Shown here one piece after another: positions 6,347-13,955 of a stretch of DNA of 19,966 nt (its first letter is position 1; each line of letters begins with the position of its first letter). A program made the translations under genes and the position numbers. Origin of the DNA: Nanohaloarchaea archaeon PL-Br10_U2g27 (GTDB taxonomy: Archaea; Nanohalarchaeota; Nanosalinia; Nanosalinales; Nanosalinaceae); contig LKMX01000008.1 in the NCBI GenBank assembly GCA_001564035.1, positions 1 through 19,966 of the forward strand, read 5' to 3'. Under the pieces are notes generated by a model. That model saw only the letters and a list, made by a program, of their open reading frames with translations, was not told the origin of the DNA and did no database searches.

Positions 6347-8076
6347 TTTTCTCGTGCCATTTTGTGCGCTTCCTTGTAGTTGTGGCCTAGTTTATCCCAC
6401 GATGTGATTTGCGCAAGTTTTCTTGCATTGTGTTTTCTCTCAGTTATTTCTGCCTTATCGTAGGATGAGAACTCTTCTATTATATTTGCCAGGTCCTCTA
6501 CCTGTCTCTCGCGGGAAACACTTCTTCTTTCCAATACCTTTATCCCTTTACGATCTGCATCATCCGCGTTATTCAACAAAAACCTGCCAAAACCTGCTAG
6601 ATCCGATGTAACCGACAAAACCCCGTTAGCCGCCGTCTCAACCGGCGTGTAACCCCAAGGCTCGTAGTAGCTAGGGAAAAAACCGGCGCTTGCAGCCACA
6701 ACCGCATCCTCATAGTCCATTGACAGCAGACCATCATCTTCAGAAAGATAAGTCGGATAAAAAACCACTTTGACACGGTTGTCCTCAGAGTTATCTAGGC
6801 CTGCCTCATACAGAGATTGAACGATATCATCGCAGCCATAATTTAGCTCGAAAGCTGAAACAGGAGGCCTACCTTCTCTGCTGTGGAACTTAGATTGCAA
6901 TGATTTAAGCCTCTCAGATTCTTCTAAAACTGTTTCAATGCTTTCAATAGATTCCCTTCCCGAAGTAGCTGCTTCTATAAATTCTTTTTTCATCTCTGGG
7001 ATCAAGGCCTCGAATTCGTGCTTTATCGAAGCATAAGCTTTCTTGTTTTCCATGACTTCGGGTTTAGGCCTTTTGACATCTGATGGGACGAAGAAAAAGA
7101 CGTATATATCGTCTCCAGAGCCTTGATTGACTTTATCGAGTGCGTCTATAAGCAAGTCGAATCCCTTGTTATGGAACTCGTATCTTCCTGATGCAAAGAA
7201 TATTCTAGGATCGTTTTCAAGATCTATCTCGTAGTACGGCCTGAAATAGGCTTTTAAAAACTGTTTGACTTTCTTTTTCTTCTCAGTATGGTTGTATGAC
7301 AGCTCTTTGAGACTTGGATAATGCTTAACATTGAATCCATTCGGTAATACTTTGTCAGGCCTCACACCCAGTATTTTTTCGGCTTCTGAGGCCGTTGTTT
7401 TGCTTACGGTCGTAAATACTTCTGCTTCTCTTGCTGAGGCCTTTTCTATAGTGTGTTTGGCGTTGACGCCGTGTTTTTTTGCCAGATCTTCAGATATATT
7501 ATCTTCTTCGATCATTTTAACGAGGTCGTAGCCCGAGTTTGATAGTGCTCTGCCAAGAACTGTTGCGTGAGTAGTGAAAACTGTAGGCGATTCTGTTTCG
7601 AAAGCTGCTGGCCCTGAAAGCCATTCATGAAGATGTAATACAAAGTCATGGTCTTTTTCCAGCTCTTGAACAAGCCTTCCGGCAGCATAGCTCCATTTTA
7701 ACGGTTCATCAACGTCATGGCCTGCTTCAAGAGTGTCTATGCCGTGCAGCTCCCAGTATTCTTTTTTTATATCGTCGACTTCTTTTTTCAGGCCTGAAGC
7801 ATCTACAAGTATAGTTTTAGGCCTTTCATCAATACTCCATTCTCCGTAGTAGCAGTTTATCCCTTCGGATTTGAGTTTTTCAAATATTTCGAAGTATTCA
7901 ACATTTTCTAGAGGCACAAATTCTTGGGAGGCCTGTTTTTGATCGTAGAACCCGATTGTGAGGTATTTCTCCCCATAGTACTCTTTCATCTTGTAGCTCT
8001 TTGAGTTGAGTACTTGGTGTATCCCTCCGACTTTGTTGGCTACCTCAAATGATACCTCTACAAGTTCGAGCCCCAT
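6343..8076 (-). CDS. GT3-family, eukaryote-like glycogen synthase
   Basis: This 577-residue GT-B enzyme resembles eukaryotic and Bacteroidetes GT3 glycogen synthases, not bacterial GlgA. The start shows EVSFEVANKVGGIHQVL (7-23), where KVGGI is the nucleotide-sugar loop. It continues with LHLHEWLSG (147-155), FTTHATVLGR (167-176), FASGRYEFHNKGFD (294-307; R298, K304) and the diagnostic PSYYEPWGYTPVE (468-480) with E472 and E480 eight residues apart, then SDLAGFGRFL (491-500). It should extend alpha-1,4-glucan from a nucleotide-glucose donor. The N-terminal and C-terminal regulatory phosphorylation tails of animal enzymes are absent. The ATG at 8076 is preferred over an upstream in-frame ATG at 8139: homology begins there, and a TATA-like core lies 23 nt before it, inside the would-be extension. 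It is the first gene of the minus-strand operon and overlaps pgi by 4 nt. Confidence 0.9.
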   Translation of the reverse strand: MGLELVEVSFEVANKVGGIHQVLNSKSYKMKEYYGEKYLTIGFYDQKQASQEFVPLENVEYFEIFEKLKSEGINCYYGEWSIDERPKTILVDASGLKKEVDDIKKEYWELHGIDTLEAGHDVDEPLKWSYAAGRLVQELEKDHDFVLHLHEWLSGPAAFETESPTVFTTHATVLGRALSNSGYDLVKMIEEDNISEDLAKKHGVNAKHTIEKASAREAEVFTTVSKTTASEAEKILGVRPDKVLPNGFNVKHYPSLKELSYNHTEKKKKVKQFLKAYFRPYYEIDLENDPRIFFASGRYEFHNKGFDLLIDALDKVNQGSGDDIYVFFFVPSDVKRPKPEVMENKKAYASIKHEFEALIPEMKKEFIEAATSGRESIESIETVLEESERLKSLQSKFHSREGRPPVSAFELNYGCDDIVQSLYEAGLDNSEDNRVKVVFYPTYLSEDDGLLSMDYEDAVVAASAGFFPSYYEPWGYTPVETAANGVLSVTSDLAGFGRFLLNNADDADRKGIKVLERRSVSRERQVEDLANIIEEFSSYDKAEITERKHNARKLAQITSWDKLGHNYKEAHKMAREK

Positions 8077-8097
8077 AGATAAATTATGGCGTTTCCT

Positions 8098-8107
8098 CGT
8101 ATAAAAA
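8098..8107 (-). promoter_or_regulatory. TATA box of the glycogen synthase-pgi operon
   Basis: Read on the minus strand, TTTTTATACG places its core TTTATA (8105-8100) 23 nt before the ATG at 8076, typical of leaderless archaeal transcripts. It is separate from the plus-strand box at 8141-8148, so this divergent pair has two promoters in the 95-base gap. Confidence 0.6.
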
Positions 8108-8140
8108 CAGCAGATTACCACTGCAAAGTCAAAATACATG

Positions 8141-8148
8141 TTTTATAC
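8141..8148 (+). promoter_or_regulatory. TATA box of the debranching enzyme-tpiA-ADP kinase operon
   Basis: TTTTATAC lies 23 nt before the ATG at 8172. This spacing argues that translation begins at that ATG and not at the in-frame TTG at 8151, which would be only 2 nt from the box. Confidence 0.6.
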
Positions 8149-8171
8149 CTTTGAACAGCAGAGCTTACAGT

Positions 8172-9932
8172 ATGTATCACCTGACCGACGGCCTTGAAGA
8201 CAAAACAGGGACTGCATCCAACCTCTACGGATTTATTCATCGAGGCCTAGACACAGGATTCAAAACAAAGTGGCACGGCTACTGGTCTCCACCCTACAAA
8301 TATCTTGACTACTATGCTTACCAGATAAACGGAATCTGGCTCGACTCAAACACTTTGAAAGCTGTAGAATACGGAGAAAACATAAAATACATACACGAAC
8401 TCTACTCCCTAACGATAATAGAACACGTGAAACTGGAAAAAGGCCTTAAAGGCTTCAAATCAGTAATAGAAATCGAAAACAACTCTGATAAAAAGAAAGC
8501 AGTCCAAGCCTCAGTAGAGGCAGGCATAGACATACGTAAGAAAAGTGAAGACATAACACAAGAAAAATACCATGTAGAGAACAGCGAAAAAAACACAGTC
8601 GTAACATCTGGAGACAAAAAACTGGTTATAAGCGCTGATCAAAAAATCTTTAACAAAGGAGAGGCCTACACAAAAGAACACTGTCCTGGAGAGCCTCAGA
8701 AATGTTTTATACCCGGACAACTAGTACTAAGATCTGAAGTAGACGGAAACTCTACCAACAAAATACAGCTAACCTTTAAAACCTCTGAGAAAGACGGAAG
8801 AGGTTTAAACCAGCGTGAGCAGTCTTTAAAAGGCCTAGATATCGCAAGATGCTTTAACAGCTCCATAAACTCTGTGAAAAACCTTGTTTACGATAACGAA
8901 GGCCTAGGAATAATCGCAGGACACCCATGGTTCCAAAATTACTGGGCTAGAGACTGTTTCTGGACATTACTAGGTTTCATAGATGCAGGCTATTACGAAG
9001 AATCCTTCGAAATCCTTGAAAACTTTGCAGAGTATGGAATACCTGGGAAAATTAATTTAGAAGATAGTAACGATGTGATGGGCAGACCGGATACCGCGCC
9101 GCTGTTCATTATTGCAGCAGAAAAATTGAAACGACACTACAAGACATCTGAAAAAATTTTGCAAGGCATGGAAGACGCATATGATAGATTAGAACTAGAA
9201 AAGAACTTAGTAGTCCATGAGCCAGCTGGTACATGGATGGATACGCTTGAAAGGCCTAACGCAGTAGACATTCAAAGCCTATGGTTGAAAGCCGATAGAA
9301 TAATGGAAAAAGATGTTGAAAAACTGGAGAAAGGCCTAGAAGAATTTGTTGAAAACGGTCATGTCAGAGATCATCTTGGAGATGACGCACCCCACACAAT
9401 TAATCCTGCTGTGCCGATAATGTTCGGACAGCTGGAGAGCGAATACTTGTCAAAAATTAATGGCGAATTCTCATCCCGTTTCGGTGCAAGAACAAGAGCA
9501 GTTACCGACCCAGGATACGATAGCTCAGGATACCACAAAGGAAGTGCATGGGGACTAACAACTTCTTGGGCGGCGATCGCGAACTTTGAAAACGGAAAAG
9601 TTAGAGAAGGCCTCAACTTCCTTGAAAACCTAGCCCAGTTCTTAGATGACGGTCAGCCCGGAGCCTTGCCCGAAATTGTTGATTCTGAGACTGGAGAAAA
9701 TCTTGGATGCCTAGAACAGGCTTGGAGCGCAGGCCTGTTCATCCATGCGGTCGACTCCCATCTGCTTGGTATCAAAATTACTGAAGACGCTGTAAAAATA
9801 GATCCTGCAGGCGATATTAGCTGTAAAAGATTAGGGAAACGAGTAGGAGATTCAGAATTAGACCTAGAGTTCCAGGACGGAGAAGTAAAAATATTGAACG
9901 ATCCTGATCTTGATAGGAAGGTGATAACATGA
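8172..9932 (+). CDS. Glycogen debranching enzyme-like amylo-alpha-1,6-glucosidase (GDE_C / GH133-like)
   Basis: The 586-residue product has an N-terminal beta-rich domain (roughly 1-220) and a C-terminal (alpha/alpha)6-barrel. Barrel motifs match archaeal debranching enzymes: IIAGHPWFQNYWARDCFWTL (about residue 250), EPAGTWMDTLERPNAVDIQS (about 352-371; TWMD followed by a V-D/E-I-x-x-LW motif), YHKGSAWGLTTSWA and LPEIVDSETGE...GCLEQAWSAG near the C-terminus, which carries the second acidic residue of this fold. It probably removes alpha-1,6 branch glucose from trimmed glycogen. A GH15 glucoamylase is the main alternative because the barrel is shared. No signal peptide is seen, so it acts in the cytosol. 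The start is set at ATG 8172, the first residues being MYHLTDG, not the TTG 21 nt upstream. The stop overlaps tpiA by four bases (ATGA). Confidence 0.8.
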   Translation: MYHLTDGLEDKTGTASNLYGFIHRGLDTGFKTKWHGYWSPPYKYLDYYAYQINGIWLDSNTLKAVEYGENIKYIHELYSLTIIEHVKLEKGLKGFKSVIEIENNSDKKKAVQASVEAGIDIRKKSEDITQEKYHVENSEKNTVVTSGDKKLVISADQKIFNKGEAYTKEHCPGEPQKCFIPGQLVLRSEVDGNSTNKIQLTFKTSEKDGRGLNQREQSLKGLDIARCFNSSINSVKNLVYDNEGLGIIAGHPWFQNYWARDCFWTLLGFIDAGYYEESFEILENFAEYGIPGKINLEDSNDVMGRPDTAPLFIIAAEKLKRHYKTSEKILQGMEDAYDRLELEKNLVVHEPAGTWMDTLERPNAVDIQSLWLKADRIMEKDVEKLEKGLEEFVENGHVRDHLGDDAPHTINPAVPIMFGQLESEYLSKINGEFSSRFGARTRAVTDPGYDSSGYHKGSAWGLTTSWAAIANFENGKVREGLNFLENLAQFLDDGQPGALPEIVDSETGENLGCLEQAWSAGLFIHAVDSHLLGIKITEDAVKIDPAGDISCKRLGKRVGDSELDLEFQDGEVKILNDPDLDRKVIT

Positions 9933-10558
9933 TAATAGTGAATTTTAAAGCCTATAAACAGGCAGTGGGAGAAAAAGCAGTTGAACTGTCGGAGAAATGT
10001 GCGGAAGCCTCTGAAAAAACAGGTAAAGAAATCATAGTGGCTCCGCAGCCTTACGACATCCCCAAAGTTTCAGGAAAAGTTTATGCACAGCACATTGACC
10101 CTGAGAAGCCCGGGAGTAATACGGGAAGCGTTTTAGCGGAAGGAATCAAAAAGGCTGGAGCCTCAGGCGCATTAATAAACCATTCTGAAAGAAGACTGGA
10201 AAAAGACGTAATCCAGTCGATTATCAACCGCTGCAGAGAAGTTGGATTGACTAGCGTTGTTTGCGCCCAGAGCCCGGAAGAATGCGGAGAATTAAGCATG
10301 CTTAACCCTGATTACGTTGCTTTTGAGCCTCCAGAGTTAATAGGCGGCGACATCTCTGTATCCTCAGCAGAGCCAAACGTGATAAACGAGGCCGTTAAAT
10401 TCTCCGAAGTACCTGTTTTAACAGGAGCCGGAATAAAGACTAGCGAAGACGTGGAAAAAAGCATTGAACTCGGCTGCAAAGGCGTTCTAGTAGCTTCCGG
10501 AGTAGTCAAAACCGATGACGTTTTAGAAGAGCTTCTGGAGTTGTGCTCAGGCCTATGA
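9929..10558 (+). CDS. tpiA: Triosephosphate isomerase (archaeal type)
   Basis: The 209-residue protein interconverts dihydroxyacetone phosphate and glyceraldehyde-3-phosphate. Catalytic residues are in place: N5 and K7 in VNFKAYK, H85 in NHSERR (84-89) and E133 in AFEPPELIGG (131-140). The phosphate-gripping glycines are in TGAGIK (165-170) and VASGVV (188-193). It is shorter than bacterial TPI (about 250 residues) and matches the compact tetrameric archaeal form. It is translationally coupled on both sides by ATGA overlaps, with the debranching enzyme upstream and the ADP-dependent kinase downstream. It contains no AGGCCT except at its very 3' end (10549). Confidence 0.95.
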   Translation: MIIVNFKAYKQAVGEKAVELSEKCAEASEKTGKEIIVAPQPYDIPKVSGKVYAQHIDPEKPGSNTGSVLAEGIKKAGASGALINHSERRLEKDVIQSIINRCREVGLTSVVCAQSPEECGELSMLNPDYVAFEPPELIGGDISVSSAEPNVINEAVKFSEVPVLTGAGIKTSEDVEKSIELGCKGVLVASGVVKTDDVLEELLELCSGL

Positions 10559-11823
10559 TCGAATTATGGAGAGAAAGATACGACAAAATAGCATCTGAAC
10601 CCCCAAAACTAGATTTTAGTGTCTTAACTGCCTTTAACGCGAACCTTGATAAAAAAATTAATTTTAAAGGCCTAGATTTTGAGCAGGACTCCGGTTCAGA
10701 AGATCTTAAGAAGGTTGAAGACCTTGAGGACTTGAAGAAAGTTGTGAAGTTTTGTCGCGACACTGGCTCGAATAGAGAGGTTGACAGCAGCAGATTTGAT
10801 GAAGAAATAGGAGATACCGAAACTAGCGTGGGCGGCCAAGCAGGGATTATGGCAAACTACTTGTCAAACATGGACGGCGAAGTCATTTTTTACACGCCTT
10901 TACTGTCTGAGAAACTTGCAGGCCTGATTAACGAAGACGTGAAACACCCATACTTTGACAGAGATTTCGAGCTCAGAGCTGTTAAAGACGCCGCAAATAC
11001 CGATAGAACCAAGGAAAACACCATAATAGAGTTTAGCGAAGGCAAATCCTCCCGTTTAATACTTTCAGATTCTCTGAAAGGGTTCGGACCATACTTCAGA
11101 ACTAGCATTGAAGAAAACATTGATAAAATAGACCAAAAAATAGATAGAGCGCTCTTCTCAGGATTCCACAACGTCACAGGAAACAAAATAGCAAAAATAG
11201 AGAAAGCAAGACGGCAAATAGCAAAAATAGAATCAAAAAAACACTTAGAACTAGTGGACTGCGACAAAGAAGGCTTCAGACTGATCTTAGACCTGTTAGG
11301 CCCTGAAATCGATAGCTTAGGCCTGGACGAGACAGAGCTACAGAAAATTAGCGAGTTACTAGAACTAGAAACATCGTCAAAGATTGGAGCAGTTAAAGCA
11401 TTCGAAATAATCCAAAAACTGATGGAAAGTTACGGCATTGAAAGAGTTCATTTACACACCTACAGATACCACCTCCTAGTAGCTGACAAAAACTATTCTA
11501 TAGGCCTAGAAGACCTGAGAGATGGAATGGTTTTCGGAGAAGTCTCCGCCATCTTATGCGCAGAAAACGGACGTTTACCACTACTAAAGGATTTTGAAGG
11601 CCTAGATTTTGAAAGAATGCATGTGAAGAATTTGGATGCGCTTGAAGAATTTGAGGCCTCCTTTGATCTCGATAATTTTGCTGAAAAAGGTTTTGCAGAG
11701 GTCTCAGAGTATAAGGTTGCAGCAATTCCTACTTTAATCCATGAGAACCCTGAGAGGCTTGTCGGGATGGGCGACATAATCAGTTCCGGCAGTCACGCTT
11801 ATGAAATCAGCAGAGAGACCTAA
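10555..11823 (+). CDS. ADP-dependent glucokinase / phosphofructokinase
   Basis: This 422-residue protein belongs to the ADP-dependent sugar kinase family of the ribokinase fold, characteristic of archaeal modified Embden-Meyerhof pathways. Visible motifs are the substrate-binding start FNANLD (27-32), the glycine-rich SVGGQAGIMAN (91-101), ENTIIEF in the middle and the catalytic GMGD (404-407, with D407 as proton-abstracting base) in VGMGDIISSG. Sequence alone does not separate glucokinase from 6-phosphofructokinase, and some archaeal members do both. Pgi, TPI and phosphohexomutase nearby fit either role. The ATG at 10555, overlapping the tpiA stop as ATGA, is preferred to the upstream GTG at 10543. 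The 3' end overlaps the convergent phosphohexomutase gene by 17 nt. Confidence 0.88.
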   Translation: MIELWRERYDKIASEPPKLDFSVLTAFNANLDKKINFKGLDFEQDSGSEDLKKVEDLEDLKKVVKFCRDTGSNREVDSSRFDEEIGDTETSVGGQAGIMANYLSNMDGEVIFYTPLLSEKLAGLINEDVKHPYFDRDFELRAVKDAANTDRTKENTIIEFSEGKSSRLILSDSLKGFGPYFRTSIEENIDKIDQKIDRALFSGFHNVTGNKIAKIEKARRQIAKIESKKHLELVDCDKEGFRLILDLLGPEIDSLGLDETELQKISELLELETSSKIGAVKAFEIIQKLMESYGIERVHLHTYRYHLLVADKNYSIGLEDLRDGMVFGEVSAILCAENGRLPLLKDFEGLDFERMHVKNLDALEEFEASFDLDNFAEKGFAEVSEYKVAAIPTLIHENPERLVGMGDIISSGSHAYEISRET

Positions 11824-13117
11824 CGTCCGACTCTACCCTCTCCAATATCTGCTCTAAATCTTTCTCCGTTTCTGCCTCACATCGAACGCTTATCTTCTCC
11901 TCAGTGTTGGAAGGCCTTATCAACGCCCACCCATTTCCAAAATTAATCTTAACACCATCCTTAGTCGATATATCATACTCCGAGTATTTCTCGGAAATCT
12001 TGCTTACCACTTTCTGCTTTCTTTCATGGGCGCAGTCAATCCTCAGTTCAGGCGAAACAGGATAACTCGGATAATCATTCAACTTTTCCAGGCCTCCATC
12101 TTCCGCGATTTGACACATAAGGCATGCTGCGAGCATACCGTCATCCCATGGAAAACCCAGATAGGGAAAATAGTAATGGCCTGAAAGCTCTCCCGCAAAA
12201 ACTATTTCCTCATCGCTGTGTATCATCTCAGAGATAAAAGTGTGGCCAACACGCGACTCAACCGCCTCGCCGCCGTTTCCCTCAATAGTTTCAGGCACAA
12301 CCTTTGAGACTCTTATACCATGCACAACCTTGCCGCCACCCCTCTTCAAGGCTTCTTCAGCGAAAAGAGAAAGAACCTTATCCTCTGAAACATACTCTCC
12401 ATCGATTATGAAACCTGCTCTATCACCATCCCCATCAAAGATTATACCAAGATCCTGACCATCCATCTCTTGTTTCAAGGCCTTTTGAGCAGATTCTTCG
12501 TGAGGCGCAGGAAGATGATTAGGAAAACTACCGTCAATATCCATGTTTACATTCTTCAGTTCGCAGCCAATCTTCTCCAAAAGTTTTGGCGCCGTCTTAG
12601 CAGCAACGCCATTCCCATAATTCACAGCAACATCCAAATCAACGGAAAACAAGTTTGAAACCGCATTAACGTACTTCTCCTCAATAATGATCTCCTCTAC
12701 ACTCCCTGAACCTTCAGCAAAGTCTTCAGACCGATATATTTCCTCTATTTCTTTCATACCCGCATTTCTTGACATTGCGAGGCCTCCAGACTTGGCAAAC
12801 TTGAACCCAGTATACTCAGAAGGATTATGGGACGCAGTTACAACCGCAGCATGATCTAAACCCAAATCATCCATTGCATAATATACAATAGGCGTCGGAA
12901 CCATTCCAGCATCCAAAACATCGACACCCGCAGATCTCAGGCCTCTAACAAAGGCCGAAGTTATTTCTTCCGCATGAGTCCTACCATCCCGGCCTACCAT
13001 TACTTTTTTCCGGCCTGTAAAAGTGCCGTAGGCCTTCCCGACTTTTTCAGCCTCGGCCTCCGATATCTGACTAGGATACTTCCCTCTGAGATCGTATGCA
13101 TGGAAGAAAGACGCCAT
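11807..13117 (-). CDS. Phosphoglucomutase / phosphomannomutase (alpha-D-phosphohexomutase)
   Basis: The 436-residue enzyme moves phosphate between C1 and C6 of hexose phosphates, connecting G1P (glycogen) with G6P (glycolysis). Family motifs are complete: the phosphoserine loop TASHNP (94-99, Ser96), the Mg-binding DGDGDR (228-233; Asp228, Asp230, Asp232), the sugar-binding GELSGH (309-314) and the phosphate-binding RPSNTE (401-406). GELSGH and the length fit archaeal PGM/PMM proteins that accept glucose and mannose; exact preference is unresolved. The N-terminus FHAYDLRGKYP is typical for archaeal PMM/PGM. A TATA-like CTAAAAA stretch lies 23 nt before the ATG, so it probably has its own promoter despite being only 41 nt downstream of the MinD gene. 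Confidence 0.92.
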   Translation of the reverse strand: MASFFHAYDLRGKYPSQISEAEAEKVGKAYGTFTGRKKVMVGRDGRTHAEEITSAFVRGLRSAGVDVLDAGMVPTPIVYYAMDDLGLDHAAVVTASHNPSEYTGFKFAKSGGLAMSRNAGMKEIEEIYRSEDFAEGSGSVEEIIIEEKYVNAVSNLFSVDLDVAVNYGNGVAAKTAPKLLEKIGCELKNVNMDIDGSFPNHLPAPHEESAQKALKQEMDGQDLGIIFDGDGDRAGFIIDGEYVSEDKVLSLFAEEALKRGGGKVVHGIRVSKVVPETIEGNGGEAVESRVGHTFISEMIHSDEEIVFAGELSGHYYFPYLGFPWDDGMLAACLMCQIAEDGGLEKLNDYPSYPVSPELRIDCAHERKQKVVSKISEKYSEYDISTKDGVKINFGNGWALIRPSNTEEKISVRCEAETEKDLEQILERVESDVRSLC

Positions 13118-13139
13118 GTTTATCTAAGTCTGTCCGCGA

Positions 13140-13149
13140 GTTTTTAGTT
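13140..13149 (-). promoter_or_regulatory. TATA-like box of the phosphohexomutase gene
   Basis: The minus-strand sequence AACTAAAAAC has its A-rich core (13146-13141) 23 nt before the ATG at 13117, matching the spacing of the other boxes in the window. It is less canonical than TTTAAA or TTTATA. Confidence 0.4.
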
Positions 13150-13158
13150 CTATGTTTT

Positions 13159-13920
13159 TTAGAACGGCGATACTTCGTTCAGCTTCATCTTCAGCTTCTC
13201 GCCTATACCTCTTTTCGGAGGTTGCTGGCCTTTCAACCGGTAAGCAACATCTTCAATCCTCTTAGAAACTTTTGAATCAGGCCTGTAAGTTACAACAGGT
13301 TCTCTAAGAGCTATACCCTCTCTCACATGAGTGTGATCCGGCACCTTACCAACTATCGGGGCTTCAACAAGATCGTGTACATCGTTCAGATCGACCTCGC
13401 AGTTTTCATTTCTAACACTGTTCAAGACCAGGCCTATTATCTCTCTGTCAAGCTGCTGCGCCAGCTTCTTTGCGCCCAAGCAGTTTGTTAAAGATGGTAG
13501 CTCAGGCTGCGATACGAGGAGAACTTCGTCTGAGGCCTCTATGCTTGCTTGTACTTCGTCCCCTATTCCTGCCGCTGCATCGATGAAGACGAAGTCTTTA
13601 TTTCCAAGGAAATCTACTAAGGCGTGTTTCAGGTTTTCTGCATCTGCTTGGAAGTCTAATATGCTTGCTGGAAGCACAGATACTCCTTCACTGTGTTTTG
13701 ATACGGCCTGTGTTATGTATGCGTCTCCCTTAAGCACATCGTTTAGTGACACGTCTTGGAATCCGAGTCCAAAGTGCTGGGCTACGTTCGCGCCCGAAAA
13801 GTTGCCGTCAATTATTAGAACGTCATGACCGTGCTGAGCCAGTGCAGTACCCAGATTCACAGTCATAGTTGTTTTACCGACACCGCCCTTACCCGATACC
13901 ACAGATATGACTCTAGTCAT
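13159..13920 (-). CDS. MinD/ParA-like ATPase, paralogue B
   Basis: A 253-residue P-loop ATPase of the deviant Walker A class: SGKGGVGKTT (9-18) includes the signature lysine K11 and the P-loop K16. The switch I-like strand IIDGNFSGAN (36-45) has Asn at position 40, where MinD usually has a second Asp. The Walker B-like strand is FIDAAAGIG (112-120). Proteins of this class dimerise on ATP and position partners or membranes. The C-terminus, roughly residues 238-253 (GIGEKLKMKLNEVSPF), could be an amphipathic membrane-targeting helix. It is a close paralogue of the gene immediately upstream (13956-14723), with the same order of motifs. The two are 35 nt apart, and each has a TATA-like box. The cell-biological target is unknown. 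Confidence 0.88.
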   Translation of the reverse strand: MTRVISVVSGKGGVGKTTMTVNLGTALAQHGHDVLIIDGNFSGANVAQHFGLGFQDVSLNDVLKGDAYITQAVSKHSEGVSVLPASILDFQADAENLKHALVDFLGNKDFVFIDAAAGIGDEVQASIEASDEVLLVSQPELPSLTNCLGAKKLAQQLDREIIGLVLNSVRNENCEVDLNDVHDLVEAPIVGKVPDHTHVREGIALREPVVTYRPDSKVSKRIEDVAYRLKGQQPPKRGIGEKLKMKLNEVSPF

Positions 13921-13941
13921 TAATCAAGAATTCGTTTGCCG

Positions 13942-13951
13942 GTAATAAAAA
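13942..13951 (-). promoter_or_regulatory. TATA box of MinD-like paralogue B
   Basis: The minus-strand sequence TTTTTATTAC has its core TTTATT (13949-13944) 23 nt before the ATG at 13920. It sits in the 35-base gap between the two paralogues, implying that paralogue B can be expressed independently of A. Confidence 0.5.
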
Positions 13952-13955
13952 GGTT

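Noticed and set aside
10543..10554. Upstream GTG start for the ADP-dependent kinase
   Set aside because: The ATG at 10555 gives the same ATGA coupling as the previous junction, and the four extra residues arise from the tpiA end and an AGGCCT copy.
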